From Crocinitomicaceae bacterium (GTDB lineage Bacteria > Bacteroidota > Bacteroidia > Flavobacteriales_D > Crocinitomicaceae), in NCBI GenBank assembly GCA_030830785.1, contig JAURMI010000006.1, positions 62,001-126,000 on the forward strand: a stretch of DNA of 64,000 nucleotides, in the 5' to 3' direction. Shown one piece after another: positions 9,432 through 16,755 of the stretch (positions are counted from its first letter, which is position 1; each line of letters begins with the position of its first letter). The notes below the pieces were generated by a model, which was not told where the DNA came from, did not search any database, and worked only from the letters and a program-made list of their open reading frames with translations. Made by a program: the position numbers and the translations under genes.

Positions 9432-9439
9432 TAACTTTG
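9432..9439 (+). promoter_or_regulatory. -7 box of the plsC-like gene, leaderless geometry
   Basis: TAacTTTG is followed by only 4 bases before the ATG at 9444. From the ffs gene (44108), transcription begins about 4 bases past the final G, so the mRNA would start at or next to the ATG. Confidence 0.5.
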
Positions 9440-9443
9440 AAAA

Positions 9444-10211
9444 ATGCAAAAAATTAAGGGTATTATAGGTTTATTGTTTAAGCTGTATATAGCTGTTATA
9501 TTTTTTCTATTTGCTTTGTTATTATATCCATTTTTTTGGTTCCTACAACTTAATTCTTCCTGGCGTAAAAAAGGTTTTAAGGTTTTAGTTATTTGGAGTT
9601 GGTTTTTGCGAATTTTTTGTTTTTATCTAGTTCGTTATAAACAAAAAGCTACGCTGCCAAAGGGGCCTTTCATTATTGTAGCTAATCATAGCTCCTATTT
9701 GGATATTTTTCTTTTGCCCTCCATTCTTCCAAAACACCCTTTCTCCTTTTTAGGAAAGGCCGAAATTTTGAAATATCCAATTGTCAGAACTTATTTTAAG
9801 GCGCTCAATATTCCTGTATATAGAAGAGATAAGTCCAAGGCTGGGCAAGCGATTATTCAAGCTCAGAAAGCCATGCAAGAGGGTTGGTCTATTGTTATTT
9901 TTCCAGAAGGCACTATTCCCGATGACAATATTCCACAAATGATCCCATTTAAAAATGGTGCATTTCGATTGGCCAAAAATTTAAATGTTCCTATCCTTCC
10001 AGTAACATTCACTCAAAATTTTCATTTATTTTCCGATCCTACTAATTGGCTAGGCCCTGCGCATCCGGGTATAGTAGATGTTTATATTCATCCATACATA
10101 AGCATTAATGAGGTGGCTAATTTGAGTATTGAACAATTGAGCTCCAGATGTTTTCAAACCATAGAAGCACCGCTTCGTCATGCACACCCAGCACTTTTTA
10201 AAAATACGTAA
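9444..10211 (+). CDS. 1-acyl-sn-glycerol-3-phosphate acyltransferase (PlsC family)
   Basis: A membrane-bound acyltransferase that should add the second fatty acid in phosphatidic acid synthesis. The 255 residues start with one or two hydrophobic helices (about 7-35). The catalytic N-H-S-S-Y-L-D (H-x4-D, His82 and Asp87) and the glycerol-phosphate-binding F-P-E-G-T (153-157) follow. There is no other Met near the start, so the ATG at 9444 stands even though it lies just 4 bases after a -7 box. gatC follows after 9 bases. A lyso-ornithine-lipid acyltransferase role is possible, since the family includes both. Confidence 0.9.
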   Translation: MQKIKGIIGLLFKLYIAVIFFLFALLLYPFFWFLQLNSSWRKKGFKVLVIWSWFLRIFCFYLVRYKQKATLPKGPFIIVANHSSYLDIFLLPSILPKHPFSFLGKAEILKYPIVRTYFKALNIPVYRRDKSKAGQAIIQAQKAMQEGWSIVIFPEGTIPDDNIPQMIPFKNGAFRLAKNLNVPILPVTFTQNFHLFSDPTNWLGPAHPGIVDVYIHPYISINEVANLSIEQLSSRCFQTIEAPLRHAHPALFKNT

Positions 10212-10220
10212 CTTTGTCCG

Positions 10221-10511
10221 ATGAAAGTAAATGAAGAACTTATCGATCATATAGCTCACCTAGCTAAACTCAGTTTCGAAGGTGAACAAAAAGAGGCTAT
10301 TCGTCGCGATCTCGATCGGATGATTACATTTGTAGATAAGCTCTCTGAGTTAGATACTACTGCAGTGGAGCCATTAATCTTTATGTCTAACGAAGTGAAT
10401 CGTTTGCGTGACGATGAGGTGCATCAAGAAATTTCTCACCAAGAAGCCTTGCGCAATGCTCCTCAAAAGGATTCTGATTATTTTCGTATCCCCAAAGTGC
10501 TAGATAAGTAG
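10221..10511 (+). CDS. gatC: Asp-tRNA(Asn)/Glu-tRNA(Gln) amidotransferase subunit C
   Basis: The small structural subunit that holds GatA and GatB together in the complex converting mischarged Glu-tRNA-Gln and Asp-tRNA-Asn. The 96 residues carry the family pattern: H-I-A-H-L-A-K-L near the N-terminus, a middle helix with L-D-R-M-I-T-F-V-D-K-L, and the downstream L-R-D-D-E and A-P-Q-K-D-S-D-Y-F-x-I-P-K-V segment. gatA and gatB are not in this window, so the subunits are encoded apart. It sits between plsC and a glycosyltransferase, with 9- and 2-base gaps. Confidence 0.95.
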   Translation: MKVNEELIDHIAHLAKLSFEGEQKEAIRRDLDRMITFVDKLSELDTTAVEPLIFMSNEVNRLRDDEVHQEISHQEALRNAPQKDSDYFRIPKVLDK

Positions 10512-10513
10512 TC

Positions 10514-11389
10514 TTGAAGGTAAGTGGTTTTACATTTATTCGCAATGCTATCCTATTAGACTATCCAGTAGTTGCTTCAATTCAATCAATTTTACCTCTC
10601 TGCGATGAGGTTGTAGTGGCTGTTGGTAAATCAGAAGACCAAACCCTAGAACTCATCAAAAGCATTGATCCCAAGGTCAAAATCATCCCAACCATCTGGG
10701 ACGATAAGCTTCGTGAAAATGGTCGGGTACTGGCCATTGAAACGGACAAGGCCCTTGCTGGTATTGATGCCTCGGCCGATTGGGCTATTTATATTCAAGG
10801 TGATGAACTCATGCATCAAGAAGACCACGCATCTATTTTGATGGCCATGAAAACGTATCTTAATGATACTGAAGTGGACGGCTTATTATTTGATTATTTA
10901 CACTTCTATGGTTCATATGATTATGTTGGTGTTTCAAATAATTGGTACAAGAAGGAAATTCGTGTCATTAAACCAGGCCGGGGTATCTATTCCTTTAGAG
11001 ATGCCCAAGGCTTTCGCCGACATCCGAACCAAAAGTTAAAAGTAGCTTTGTCGGGTGCGCGAATTTATCATTATGGGTGGGTCCGAGATCCGCGTGCTAT
11101 GCAGCGCAAACAGGAGCATTTTCATAAACTTTGGCATGATGATGCTTGGATGGCGGCAAACATTAAAACCGTAGACTCCTTTGATTATGAAGACCACATA
11201 CACGAATTGGCGAAATTCAAAGGCACACACCCAAAGTGGATTGCACAAAGAATTGCTGAGCGCAATTGGCGGTTTCAGACAGATATTTCTAGAAGCAAAG
11301 GCAACCTTAAAAATAAAATCAAAAAATTCTTAAAATTCATTGGTATCGATACCAATTACGCAAATTATACGATCATTCGAAAGTTGTGA
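10514..11389 (+). CDS. Glycosyltransferase, family 2-like
   Basis: A 291-residue cytoplasmic protein with a GT-A-type N-terminal half. V-S-G-F-T-F-I-R-N-A leads into nucleotide-sugar-binding elements, and Y-I-Q-G-D-E provides an acidic motif at the usual place for metal binding. The start is a TTG two bases after the gatC stop. It is preferred because K-V-S-G-F-T-F-I-R-N-A is the expected first strand and no ATG or GTG exists before it. The Lys-rich C-terminal end may touch the membrane. Donor and acceptor are not recognisable; lipopolysaccharide or polysaccharide synthesis is a guess from the family. It converges on trmB. Confidence 0.78.
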   Translation: MKVSGFTFIRNAILLDYPVVASIQSILPLCDEVVVAVGKSEDQTLELIKSIDPKVKIIPTIWDDKLRENGRVLAIETDKALAGIDASADWAIYIQGDELMHQEDHASILMAMKTYLNDTEVDGLLFDYLHFYGSYDYVGVSNNWYKKEIRVIKPGRGIYSFRDAQGFRRHPNQKLKVALSGARIYHYGWVRDPRAMQRKQEHFHKLWHDDAWMAANIKTVDSFDYEDHIHELAKFKGTHPKWIAQRIAERNWRFQTDISRSKGNLKNKIKKFLKFIGIDTNYANYTIIRKL

Positions 11390-11397
11390 TGATTGGT

Positions 11398-12069
11398 TTA
11401 TTGAGCCAATTTGAATTTGCAGTATTTAATGACGTGGCCGCGCTTGCTAAAGTATTCCTCGTAGTAGGTTTTAATGTGAAAAATATCCTTGGTTTGGGCA
11501 TCCAAATCTGTAGGTAAATTGGCATATAAATCCGGGTAACATTCCAACATTTGATGGCCATGTTCTTCAATTTGCGCTAAGGTATAATCGAAAAGTACGT
11601 TAGAATCAGTTTTCATGTGAATGATGCCACTGGGCTTTAAGATTTTTTTGTAGCGCGCTGTAAAGATAGGGGAGGAAAGTCTTTTTCTGGCTTTCTGAGG
11701 TTGTGGGTCTGAAAAGGTGAGCCAAATCTCGTCAACTTCACCTTCAGAGAAATAATCTAAAATGAAATCAATACGGGTTCTTAAAAATGCAACATTTTTT
11801 AAATTAGATTCTAGCGCTTGTTTTGCACCTATATAGATGCGATTTCCTTTGAGGTCTACCCCAATAAAATTTTTTTTGGCAAAGTGGCGCCCCATACCAA
11901 CGGCATATTCTCCCTTGCCACAACCCAATTCCAAGATGATAGGGTTGTCATTTTTAAACACCATGCTGCGCCAAAAACCTTTTTGAGCAAAGGGTTCACC
12001 CATCACTGGTTCATAGACATTAGCGAAAGTTTTGATAGCGGCAAAGCGCTTTAATTTATCTTTTCCCAC
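11398..12069 (-). CDS. trmB: tRNA (guanine-N7-)-methyltransferase
   Basis: Methylates N7 of G46 in the tRNA variable loop using S-adenosylmethionine. The 223 residues hold motif I (L-E-L-G-C-G-K-G-E-Y), G-V-D-L-K-G-N-R, the catalytic-region motif L-T-F-S-D-P-Q-P and a family-typical start G-K-D-K-L-K-R-F. The initiation codon is GTG. It comes only 4 bases after a TAAATTTG box on this strand, which suggests a leaderless message. It shares a 37-base intergenic space with the divergent unknown gene at 12107, whose own -7 box also sits 4 bases before its start. Confidence 0.95.
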   Translation of the reverse strand: MGKDKLKRFAAIKTFANVYEPVMGEPFAQKGFWRSMVFKNDNPIILELGCGKGEYAVGMGRHFAKKNFIGVDLKGNRIYIGAKQALESNLKNVAFLRTRIDFILDYFSEGEVDEIWLTFSDPQPQKARKRLSSPIFTARYKKILKPSGIIHMKTDSNVLFDYTLAQIEEHGHQMLECYPDLYANLPTDLDAQTKDIFHIKTYYEEYFSKRGHVIKYCKFKLAQ

Positions 12070-12073
12070 GCGG

Positions 12074-12081
12074 CAAATTTA
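12074..12081 (-). promoter_or_regulatory. -7 box of trmB, leaderless geometry
   Basis: Reads TAAATTTG on the minus strand, with 4 bases between its G and the GTG start of trmB. No TTG partner was found at 17-23 bases. Confidence 0.45.
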
Positions 12082-12094
12082 CATAGAATCATCG

Positions 12095-12102
12095 TAATTT
12101 TG
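12095..12102 (+). promoter_or_regulatory. -7 box of the unknown gene at 12107, leaderless geometry
   Basis: TAatTTTG followed by CGGC and then ATG. Mirrors the trmB box 13 bases away on the other strand. Confidence 0.45.
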
Positions 12103-12106
12103 CGGC

Positions 12107-12673
12107 ATGCATTTCGTTGAACCATTTTACAATTGGCGCGGGTTTTACATCGCTTCAGAAGATTCAAATTCTCCATTTTTTAATAGAGAATATAGCGAAT
12201 TTGCTTTTAGCAATCATGTGTACAACTTTTATATTCACCCACAATGGGACGATTTTGGTTCTTCAACACTTTTTTTAAAAATCCTCTATACTGACTATAA
12301 TGAAGGGTATGCCATTATTGAATTAATTGGCGAATGGAATGATGCCATTGAAAATGACATAATGGTTCTAAAGCGCGATGTGATTGACTTACTAATTGAC
12401 TCAGGAATTCGATCATTTATTTTAATTGGCGAAAATGTTTTGAATTTTCATTATTCCGATGATTGTTACTATGAGGAATGGTTTGATGATATCGAAGATG
12501 GTTGGGTGGCCATGGTTAATTTTCATGACCACGTGATTAAAGAATTCGAACAAGTAGGCATTGACCACTACTTTATAATGGGTGGTAAGCTACAAGAGAT
12601 AGAGTGGCGCACCTACCAACCTCAAGATTTTTATCAAAAGGTAGCCGGATTGGTTCAGCGTTTCTTAAACTAA
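12107..12673 (+). CDS. Unknown protein, 188 residues, aromatic and acidic
   Basis: I do not recognise this gene. The product is 188 residues, soluble, with no signal peptide or membrane segment, and unusually rich in Tyr, Phe, Trp, Asp and Glu (for example Y-Y-E-E-W-F-D-D-I-E-D-G-W). The alternation of hydrophobic strands (Y-A-I-I-E-L-I-G-E-W) and helices (D-V-I-D-L-L-I-D-S-G) suggests an alpha/beta fold. Start codon, promoter box and reading frame all look real. Its stop directly abuts the convergent peptide transporter stop. It is divergent from trmB, which offers no functional clue. Confidence 0.75.
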   Translation: MHFVEPFYNWRGFYIASEDSNSPFFNREYSEFAFSNHVYNFYIHPQWDDFGSSTLFLKILYTDYNEGYAIIELIGEWNDAIENDIMVLKRDVIDLLIDSGIRSFILIGENVLNFHYSDDCYYEEWFDDIEDGWVAMVNFHDHVIKEFEQVGIDHYFIMGGKLQEIEWRTYQPQDFYQKVAGLVQRFLN

Positions 12674-14146
12674 TTATGCTGATTTTGATGTCATGAGTCC
12701 TTTTAACCAACGAGAGGCCAAAATAACAACAAGTCCTGTAATTAAGGCATAAATTGACAATTGAAGATACCCTTGTGTGTAGCCATCTAGTCGTGTAGCC
12801 AAACTTGCATTTTCATCAGGGCTTGCCATTCCAGCACCGAGAATTCCTGCAAAGTATTGTCCATATGCGGATGCTAAAAACCACATTCCCATCATGATGC
12901 CCCAAAGATGCTTTGGAGAAAGTTTAGTCATCAATGAAAGACCTATTGGGGATAGGAACAATTCACCAATTGAAATAATCAAATAGGCAAGAGTGAATAA
13001 CCATAAGGAGGCCATTCCTTCGCTATTTAAATTAAATCGAAGGCTGTAGAAAATAAAGAAAGCCAAACCGAGAAAAAGGAAAGCAAAGCCAAACTTCTGG
13101 TAATAATTGGGTTCAAGATTTCTCTTTTTGAGCCAAATCCAAAGACCGCCAATTGCAGTACTGAGTAGTATTACAAAAAATGAGTTGGCGCTGTTATTTA
13201 CTACGTTTGGATCAATTTTTACAATGCCTAAATCATTACTTAATAAATCTCTGGCAACTAAACTAAGTGAACCTCCACTTTGTTCGAAGAATGCCCAAAA
13301 CACAATGCTTAAGAAAATAAATATCATAGCGGCAATGAGTTGTTTTATTTGATTTTTATCGAGTTTTTTAAATTCAAAAAACAAAAATACTAAGGTGAGT
13401 GGACCAATGATGTACATAAAAATATCCGTATAGGCCGTGTTTTTAATCATCATGTAAACAAGAGGTAAAGAAAGGAGGGTGCCAGCATACACTAAAATTT
13501 GATTTCGTTTGTTGTTTTGTGGATTTTCAGTTTGTGGCACTAAACCAATTGGACCAAGGTTTTTTCGGGTCAATAAGAAATTTATAAGACCAATGGCCAT
13601 GAAGATTCCAGAAAGTAAAAAGGCTAAATTCCAACTGTAAGTTTTACCTACATAGACACATACGGCACCACCAAGCAAAGCACCAATATTAATTCCAGCA
13701 TAAAACAGACTAAATCCGGCATCACGTCTAACATCACCAGGTTTGTATAATTCACCAACCATTGTAGATATATTTGGTTTAAAAAAACCAGTACCTACGA
13801 TAATAAAGCAAATCCCGATGAAGAAATAATTTGCGCCGTCATAGCCTAAAATACTGCTACCCAAAATCATGAGAAGCCCTCCCCAAAACAACGATTTTTG
13901 GAACCCTAGTATTTTATCGGCAAAAAGACCGCCAATAAATGTAAAGGCGTAAACAAATGCCTGGATGGCACCATACTGCAAATTGGCCTGAGCTTCTTTG
14001 TGCCCAAGAATATCGGTCATGAAGATGATAAGCATCCCGCGATTTCCGTAAAAACAGAAGCGTTCCCACATTTCTGTAAAAAATAGACTCCAAAGTTGCT
14101 TTGGGTAGGTGCCATTAAAATTTTGAATTGATTCGAGTGATTTCAT
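12674..14146 (-). CDS. POT/PTR2 family proton-coupled peptide transporter
   Basis: Imports di- and tripeptides with protons across the inner membrane. The 490-residue protein has about 12-14 membrane helices. The signature E-M-W-E-R-F-C-F-Y-G is in helix 1 and G-T-G-F-F-K-P-N-I-S-T-M-V-G-E-L-Y is in the loop after helix 4. The ATG at 14146 is preferred because an upstream in-frame start at 14173 would place the first codons inside a hairpin terminator that ends the gene before it. It lies downstream of, and in line with, a second transporter of the same family. The substrate range of each is unknown. Confidence 0.93.
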   Translation of the reverse strand: MKSLESIQNFNGTYPKQLWSLFFTEMWERFCFYGNRGMLIIFMTDILGHKEAQANLQYGAIQAFVYAFTFIGGLFADKILGFQKSLFWGGLLMILGSSILGYDGANYFFIGICFIIVGTGFFKPNISTMVGELYKPGDVRRDAGFSLFYAGINIGALLGGAVCVYVGKTYSWNLAFLLSGIFMAIGLINFLLTRKNLGPIGLVPQTENPQNNKRNQILVYAGTLLSLPLVYMMIKNTAYTDIFMYIIGPLTLVFLFFEFKKLDKNQIKQLIAAMIFIFLSIVFWAFFEQSGGSLSLVARDLLSNDLGIVKIDPNVVNNSANSFFVILLSTAIGGLWIWLKKRNLEPNYYQKFGFAFLFLGLAFFIFYSLRFNLNSEGMASLWLFTLAYLIISIGELFLSPIGLSLMTKLSPKHLWGIMMGMWFLASAYGQYFAGILGAGMASPDENASLATRLDGYTQGYLQLSIYALITGLVVILASRWLKGLMTSKSA

Positions 14147-14159
14147 AGCATGAAGATAT

Positions 14160-14189
14160 AAAAAAGGCTCCATTTTTTATGGAGCCTTT
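14160..14189 (-). terminator. Hairpin terminator between the two peptide transporter genes
   Basis: An 11-base-pair stem (14163-14173 with 14179-14189), a 5-base loop and then six T on the minus strand. It follows the stop at 14204, so the two transporters are at least partly uncoupled. Confidence 0.8.
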
Positions 14190-14203
14190 ACTTTTAAATT
14201 GAA

Positions 14204-15919
14204 TTACTGTACATTGTTTTCACGCATGACACTATTGAGCCATTTTAACATTAAAATTAAAATGATTGCAGCTGCCATTACTAGGCCAAAATTTAAGTAG
14301 AAGAAATTTTGTTTCTCTGGAATTTTTTCCCACAAACTAGATAACATACCTGAAAGTTTGTTGCCGACAGATATTGCCAAGAAAAACCCACCCATCATCA
14401 GTGCTGTAATGCGTGGAGGCGATAGCTTAGAAACCAGTGATAGACCCATAGGTGACAGACAAAGCTCACCTACGGTTATAACACCATAAGAGGCAAACAA
14501 CCACCATGACCCCGCTTTAATCGTGAGGTCGTTGGTTGAAAGAACAGCACCAACCATCACCAGTGCAGATAGCGCCGTTATAATAAGACCGATGGCAATT
14601 TTGGTAGGTGTTGAAGGCTCTTTTTTACGGCGACGCATCCAGCCAAAAAATCCTACAACAATTGGTGTTAAAACAACAACCCAAAACGGATTAATAGATT
14701 GATATAATTCGGTTGAATAGAGTTTTAAGTCTTTCCCTTCTGCTGGAATTTTTTCAGCTGGGAGGGTTTTGAAGTAATTTCTAGATTTTTCTAATTGAGC
14801 GATTTCTGAAGAAAAATTTGATTTTTTTTCAATTTCAGTTTTACTAATCGCTGGCATATTTTTTTCAACCTTTCTAAGCGAATCCATGGTAGAATTGTAA
14901 ATGGAATCTGGTGCGCTTACAATTTTGTTGTTTACCACAATTTGAGCCATTCCCATTTTGTCGGCCACATCGGCAATGGTGTTAGACATTTCACGATCGG
15001 TGTGGTCTTCGGCCCAAACGGTTAACGCGTCGCCATTCTGATGAAAAATTGCAAAGAATAAAATAACACAAGCAAATACTGCTAAAAGCGCTTTGATTGC
15101 CCGGCTTTCTTTAGGGTCGCCTCTAAAAGCCAAAAAGATAAAAAAGGCAATAACTGGTAAACAACCAATGATGAAGGCATCATTGGTGTCGGAACCCAAG
15201 AAATTACCTGGAAGAATGTATCCTATAACACCAAATGCGAACATTGGCAAAACAGTATAGGAGAAAATTTTGGCTGTTGACATATCGCCTTTTTGAACCG
15301 GTTTGATAACATCGACATGCTTGATATGCTTTGTTCCCAACAAAAAGATGATAACACCGATGAGCATTCCTGCACCAGCCGCTGCAAATGCATGCCCCCA
15401 ACCATAATTGATGCGCATATAAGCTGCAACAAAATTGCATATAAAGGCCCCAATATTAATACCCATGTAGAAGATGTTATAGCCTGCGTCTTTTTTATCT
15501 TTCATCTCATCAGATGAGTATAAATTACCCACAAGCGTTGATATATTCGGCTTGAAAAATCCGTTGCCCATGATGATTAAAAATAGGGCCACGAAAAAGG
15601 AAGTTTCACTATGAATAGAAAGTGCAAAATAGCCTGCAGACATCATCAATCCACCGATGATTATCGATCTGCGATAACCCAAAAGTCTGTCGGCGAGAAG
15701 CCCGCCGATAAAGGGCGTTAAATAAACTAAACCAAGATAGGTGCCATAGATATCAGATTTCTTTTGAGCGTCAAATCCCATGCCGCCGTTGTTCCAACCA
15801 TCAATCATGTATAGCGAGAAGATTCCCAACATGAGGTAATAACCAAAGCGTTCCCACATTTCAGTACCAAACAAGTACCATAAACCTGTTGGGTGTTTAG
15901 TTTTTGTAGCATTTTCCAT
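14204..15919 (-). CDS. POT/PTR2 family peptide transporter with long extracytoplasmic loop
   Basis: A 571-residue relative of its neighbour, with E-M-W-E-R-F-G-Y-Y in helix 1 and G-N-G-F-F-K-P-N-I-S-T-L-V-G after helix 4. The extra length comes mainly from a roughly 100-residue charged segment in the middle (starting after N-G-D-A-L-T-V-W-A-E-D). It lies between two membrane helices and contains possible coiled-coil stretches. Similar insertions are common in Bacteroidota members of this family, to my knowledge. The ATG at 15919 is chosen over a TTG six bases upstream. A terminator follows, and the second transporter lies just beyond. Confidence 0.93.
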   Translation of the reverse strand: MENATKTKHPTGLWYLFGTEMWERFGYYLMLGIFSLYMIDGWNNGGMGFDAQKKSDIYGTYLGLVYLTPFIGGLLADRLLGYRRSIIIGGLMMSAGYFALSIHSETSFFVALFLIIMGNGFFKPNISTLVGNLYSSDEMKDKKDAGYNIFYMGINIGAFICNFVAAYMRINYGWGHAFAAAGAGMLIGVIIFLLGTKHIKHVDVIKPVQKGDMSTAKIFSYTVLPMFAFGVIGYILPGNFLGSDTNDAFIIGCLPVIAFFIFLAFRGDPKESRAIKALLAVFACVILFFAIFHQNGDALTVWAEDHTDREMSNTIADVADKMGMAQIVVNNKIVSAPDSIYNSTMDSLRKVEKNMPAISKTEIEKKSNFSSEIAQLEKSRNYFKTLPAEKIPAEGKDLKLYSTELYQSINPFWVVVLTPIVVGFFGWMRRRKKEPSTPTKIAIGLIITALSALVMVGAVLSTNDLTIKAGSWWLFASYGVITVGELCLSPMGLSLVSKLSPPRITALMMGGFFLAISVGNKLSGMLSSLWEKIPEKQNFFYLNFGLVMAAAIILILMLKWLNSVMRENNVQ

Positions 15920-15951
15920 TTTCAATATTTAATTTGTGCTCTCGAATATAG

Positions 15952-15959
15952 TAATTTTG
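15952..15959 (+). promoter_or_regulatory. -7 box of tcdA
   Basis: TAatTTTG ends 18 bases before the tcdA ATG. A TTG at 15934-15936 is only 15 bases upstream, shorter than usual. Confidence 0.45.
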
Positions 15960-15977
15960 GATTGAATTATTCAAAAA

Positions 15978-16706
15978 ATGGAAAACTGGTTAGAAAGGAC
16001 ACAATTGCTCATGCATCCAATCGGTATTGAGCAGTTAAATCAAGCGCATGTTTTGATTGTTGGCTTAGGAGGAATTGGTTCTTATGCGGCCGAGTTTATT
16101 GTCAGATCAGGTGTAGGGCAACTAACTATAATCGATGGAGATGTATTTGATGCCACGAACAAAAACAGACAACTCACAGCACTTAATTCTACAATAGGTA
16201 AGAATAAGGCCGTGGTGCTTGCTGAGCGTATTTTAGATATTAATCCAAATTGTAAACTGAAAATAATTGAAGAATTTGTCATGCCTCAAAGGGTATGGGA
16301 AATTTTAGCAATAAATAAACCAGACTACGTCATGGATTGTATTGATTCAGTTACTCCAAAGTTAGAATGGATTTTGGCTTGCAAACGCTTGAAAATTAAA
16401 ATTATTTCTCACATGGGTGCCGGGGGAAAAACAGACCCGAAGCAAGTAAAAGTTGCCAATATGGAGCAACTTTCGGGATGCAAACTAGGTGCCCATATTA
16501 AAAAACGCATGAAGCGCAAAAAAGCTTCATATAGAGGGGTAAAGGTGGTGTTTTCCACAGAAATACAACAAGCACATTCGCTGAAAATGACAAAAGATGC
16601 TTTGTTCAAAAAGAGTTTTTACGGCACCGTGAGTTATATGCCAGCGCTCTTTGGACTTTTAGGTGCAGCAGAGGTAATTTCATATTTGACAAAAAATAAA
16701 AATTAG
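15978..16706 (+). CDS. tcdA: tRNA threonylcarbamoyladenosine dehydratase
   Basis: An E1-like ATP-dependent enzyme that cyclises t6A at position 37 of ANN-decoding tRNAs (ct6A). The 242 residues begin with L-E-R-T-Q-L-L-M, then the nucleotide-binding G-L-G-G-I-G-S-Y-A-A-E and I-D-G-D-V-F-D-A-T-N-x-N-R-Q, all typical of the ThiF/MoeB/HesA fold. The Arg/Lys-rich segment near 175-190 fits tRNA binding. The window also holds mtaB, which acts on the same t6A37 base by adding a methylthio group. It is divergent from the peptide transporter gene. Confidence 0.92.
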   Translation: MENWLERTQLLMHPIGIEQLNQAHVLIVGLGGIGSYAAEFIVRSGVGQLTIIDGDVFDATNKNRQLTALNSTIGKNKAVVLAERILDINPNCKLKIIEEFVMPQRVWEILAINKPDYVMDCIDSVTPKLEWILACKRLKIKIISHMGAGGKTDPKQVKVANMEQLSGCKLGAHIKKRMKRKKASYRGVKVVFSTEIQQAHSLKMTKDALFKKSFYGTVSYMPALFGLLGAAEVISYLTKNKN

Positions 16707-16755
16707 TTTTTCTAAAAGCAATTGCTTAACTTTTGCCTCTAAATTCAATCAAACT

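Noticed and set aside
14147-14173. Longer N-terminus for the POT transporter from 14173
   Set aside because: The region is occupied by the terminator hairpin of the preceding gene and the family start fits 14146.
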